DNA of 64,000 nucleotides from [Mycobacterium] zoologicum (lineage in GTDB: Bacteria > Actinomycetota > Actinomycetes > Mycobacteriales > Mycobacteriaceae). A model generated the notes under the pieces. That model saw only the letters and a list, made by a program, of their open reading frames with translations, searched no databases and had not been told where the DNA came from. Position 1 is the first letter of the stretch; every line of letters starts with the position of its first letter. The position numbers and the translations under genes were made by a program. The stretch lies in NCBI RefSeq assembly GCF_020172665.1, contig NZ_CP083985.1:3302040-3366039 (forward strand). Reading direction: 5' to 3'. Positions 62,144 to 64,000 of this stretch are shown in pieces.

Positions 62144-62979
62144 TGGGCGCACACCGGGCTGACCCGTCCGGCGAATACGGGCACATCGGCTGGCAGTACC
62201 GGGACTACGCCGAATTCCTCGACCGCGCCGCGCAATACCTCGCGGTCGGCCTGAGCCTCGGCCAGCGCACCGTCTACGTCGGCGACGGCGAGCCTGCCGC
62301 ATTGCGGGCCGCCCTCGCCACGGCGGGGCTCGGTCGCGGTGCGAGCCAGGTGGACCTCAGGACCGTGCCGGAGCATTTCGCGTTCCGTAAGGGCAGCGAC
62401 GTCGTCGACGCCGAAGCCATGACCGAGCGCTACGCCGCAGCTGCGATTGGCGCGGTCGCCGAGGGCTACAGCGGGCTGCGGGTGGTCATCGACGTGACGC
62501 CGGTGGCGCGTACGCCGGAGCAGCGCGAGGCGCAGGCCGCGCTGGAGTTCCTCGGTGATCGGCGGATCTCCACACTGCCTGTGGCGGCGATGTGCGGTTT
62601 CGACGTCAACGAACTCGGCGATGCCGCGGCCGGGCTGCTGTGTCTGCATCCAACGGCCGGCCCGGATTCCTCGGTCCCGTTCCAGCTCTACACCCAGCCC
62701 GCGCACCACAATGCGATCGCCCTGGCCGGAAATCTCGACGCCGCCAGCGAGCCGCTGTTCCTGACCACCCTGCAGCGGGTCCTGCCGCTGCTGTCGCGCG
62801 ACACCCTCGAGATCGACGCGCGGGAACTGGAATTCGTCGGTCACCGGCAACTCTGCCTGCTCGATCGTTCCTGCGCCGCCCACGGCCGAACCGCCTTACT
62901 GCGCAGCGCCCGAGCCGTCGTGCACCGGCTGGTCGACCTGCTGGAGTTCGGCAACGTTCGCATCGAGACGACGGCGTGA
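62140..62979 (+). CDS. MEDS sensor domain plus STAS domain
   Basis: A 279-residue protein with an N-terminal MEDS domain (about 12-170: GHIGWQYRDYAEFLDRAAQY, GYSGLRVVIDVTPVARTPEQ) and a C-terminal STAS domain (about 185-275: NAIALAGNLDAASEPLFLTT, LEIDARELEFVGHRQLCLLD). The STAS loop lacks the phosphorylatable D-S-S-G (it reads VGHRQ), so switching by phosphorylation is doubtful. It is translationally coupled to the MEDS-HATPase gene, so the two probably bind each other. Confidence 0.85.
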   Translation: MMGAHRADPSGEYGHIGWQYRDYAEFLDRAAQYLAVGLSLGQRTVYVGDGEPAALRAALATAGLGRGASQVDLRTVPEHFAFRKGSDVVDAEAMTERYAAAAIGAVAEGYSGLRVVIDVTPVARTPEQREAQAALEFLGDRRISTLPVAAMCGFDVNELGDAAAGLLCLHPTAGPDSSVPFQLYTQPAHHNAIALAGNLDAASEPLFLTTLQRVLPLLSRDTLEIDARELEFVGHRQLCLLDRSCAAHGRTALLRSARAVVHRLVDLLEFGNVRIETTA

Positions 62980-63018
62980 CGTGACCGTCCAGGCACCACA
63001 ATCACCGGGCCATAGACG

Positions 63019-63363
63019 TCAGCGATGGCGGCGCAGCGGGCCGACCCACAGATCTGGCCGACGGACTGGAGCGGGAGGGTCACCGTAGGTGACCCGGACC
63101 TCCACCGGCCCTTTCCGATCGGCGGTGGGCCGAGTCGGCGACTTGCGATCGGCGTCGGCATGGTGGCCGCCGCGCCGCAACAACGCGTACGCGCTCAGAA
63201 GCTGCTGTAGCTGCGCCTCGGTGCCGGCGGTTGGCGGAGAGCCCGCATTACCGGCATCGGGATGGAGCGTGCGCAACTTGGTACGGAAGGCATGACTGAT
63301 CTCAGCCAGCGTGGCAGCCGCTGTCACGCCAAGGACTGTGTAGGGATCGGGACTCTTGCTCAT
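63019..63363 (-). CDS. Small J-domain protein
   Basis: A 114-residue protein that is a J domain at residues 5-75 (DPYTVLGVTAAATLAEISHA, then RTLHPDAG with the HPD at 34-36) and a basic C-terminal tail. It has no Gly/Phe or zinc-finger region, so it is not a classical DnaJ; it might recruit DnaK to a specific client. ATG at 63363 is used. A relation to the two small genes upstream on the same strand is possible but unproven. Confidence 0.82.
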   Translation of the reverse strand: MSKSPDPYTVLGVTAAATLAEISHAFRTKLRTLHPDAGNAGSPPTAGTEAQLQQLLSAYALLRRGGHHADADRKSPTRPTADRKGPVEVRVTYGDPPAPVRRPDLWVGPLRRHR

Positions 63364-63408
63364 AACGCCACCAAGGTCCAAGCCGGGACCACCGCACATG
63401 ATCGACAT

Positions 63409-63645
63409 CTACCAGGCCGGCGAGGCCCGCTGCCGGGAGAGCATTGACGGCAGCGGAACCCCGTCGCCCCCTGCGGCGACATCGCGTTCGGCCCACCTTA
63501 GTTTCGCTGCCACATCGGTGGCGATGCGCGCGCAGGCCCGGTCTGCGTCGAACGCGCTCACAATGGTCGGACATCGGTGAGCGCCGCACGAGTCACCGCC
63601 CGTTGTTGATCGCGTTAGGTCATCACCTCCCTTTCCCGCCATCAC
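63409..63645 (-). CDS. Small hypothetical protein
   Basis: A 78-residue frame with no family I recognise. The middle (SAFDADRACARIATDVAAKL) looks helical and coding-like; the N-terminal 25 residues are less so. A strong GGGAGGTG lies inside the frame near its start, followed by ATGACCTAA, a two-codon mini frame, so the true start may be further downstream (for example a GTG before SAFDAD). Confidence 0.4.
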   Translation of the reverse strand: MMAGKGGDDLTRSTTGGDSCGAHRCPTIVSAFDADRACARIATDVAAKLRWAERDVAAGGDGVPLPSMLSRQRASPAW

Positions 63646-63663
63646 TTGATCAAATCGGCTGCG

Positions 63664-63936
63664 TCACGGAGGGGACCGCTGTGTCGGCCACACTCTCCTG
63701 TTGGGCCGCCGCGTGGCCGACCGGTGTCGGCAGTCGGCCGGCAATGGCACCTCGCGCCGCTCAGGAGTGGCGCTGCACAGGGCGAGCTTCGGGGGGCGAG
63801 GCCGGGCGACGGGCTTTTCGGTGGATGCCGCCTTCTGGCGCCCGGGATCTGCGGCAGTCAACAGGCGCAGCCATTCGGCGCGCACGATGCTCTCCGCCTC
63901 ATCGAGAACCTCTGCGGTCACAGTGTCGGTGGTCAT
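63664..63936 (-). CDS. Small hypothetical protein, basic tail
   Basis: A 90-residue protein that starts MTTDTVTAEVLDEAESIVRA, an acidic helix, and continues into a Pro/Arg-rich basic tail (RRPNRRVWPTQRSPP). ATG at 63936 has a strong GAAGGAGG 9 nt upstream, which supports translation. No function is recognised. The three small minus-strand genes at this edge could form an operon with the J-domain protein. Confidence 0.5.
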   Translation of the reverse strand: MTTDTVTAEVLDEAESIVRAEWLRLLTAADPGRQKAASTEKPVARPRPPKLALCSATPERREVPLPADCRHRSATRRPNRRVWPTQRSPP

Positions 63937-64000
63937 TGCGCTCACCTCCTTCACCGGGTAGCGGGCCGCCGCCCGGCCCCTCCTCGCAATCAGGCGTTAA

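Overview
The window is high-GC DNA from a mycobacterium (Mycobacterium sensu lato). The evidence is gene order. From left to right it follows the Mycobacterium tuberculosis block Rv3261 to Rv3285: fbiA-fbiB, manB-wbbL-rmlD, an LCP protein, a TIGR03089-type protein, a PacL1-like protein and ctpC, a CoA transferase, fadE25, purE-purK, a GtrA protein, a PH-domain protein, birA, accD5-accE5, maf, sseA, a SufE-like protein and accA3. This backbone is interrupted by blocks absent from M. tuberculosis at these points. I cannot fix the species; a non-tuberculous or environmental species is an inference from the inserted genes.

Layout. 0.3-3.2 kb: coenzyme F420 biosynthesis plus a Nudix hydrolase. 3.2-4.3 kb: a VapBC toxin-antitoxin pair and a small secreted protein. 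4.4-9.5 kb: GDP-mannose and dTDP-rhamnose steps, the arabinogalactan linker rhamnosyltransferase, and an LCP ligase that joins arabinogalactan to peptidoglycan. 9.6-13.4 kb: two tiny membrane proteins, then a zinc-efflux module (PacL1-like, CtpC, CDF-like protein). 13.5-16.7 kb: a PknD-type kinase with a beta-propeller sensor and its PstS partner. 18-36 kb: a large insertion between the CoA transferase and fadE25. It holds a PE-PPE-domain hydrolase, membrane proteins, a MacS/MacR-like two-component system coupled to pta-ackA, acetyl-CoA synthetase, a GAF-domain regulator, alcohol and aldehyde dehydrogenases and an aminotransferase. Together these suggest C2 metabolism: ethanol to acetaldehyde to acetate to acetyl-CoA. 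36-50 kb: conserved core (fadE25, purine synthesis, biotin ligase, acyl-CoA carboxylase subunits, sulfur enzymes), with an inserted esterase, a LigD-type polymerase and a DUF222/HNH gene. 50-64 kb: an accessory stress region.

The right-hand 14 kb sits where M. tuberculosis carries sigF-usfX-usfY. A UsfY-like gene and a ChaB gene remain, each behind a near-perfect SigF-type promoter, but rsbW and sigF are not in the window. The region also has a catalase with a C-terminal DJ-1-like domain, a HAD phosphatase with a SigF-type promoter, a GMC/gluconate-dehydrogenase-like operon, one STAS protein, and a translationally coupled pair of MEDS-domain proteins, one with an anti-sigma-type HATPase domain and one with a STAS domain. 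This looks like a general-stress partner-switching island.

The strongest new observations are: (1) a 17-bp motif shared by the acs and aldehyde dehydrogenase promoters in the same orientation, exactly 57 nt before each start codon; (2) a decayed copy of the GAF regulator's C-terminus upstream of acs; (3) the MEDS-HATPase/MEDS-STAS pair within SigF-type promoters but away from sigF; (4) a duplicated small-membrane-protein pair with one decayed member; and (5) a PknD homologue whose activation loop lacks the usual threonines.
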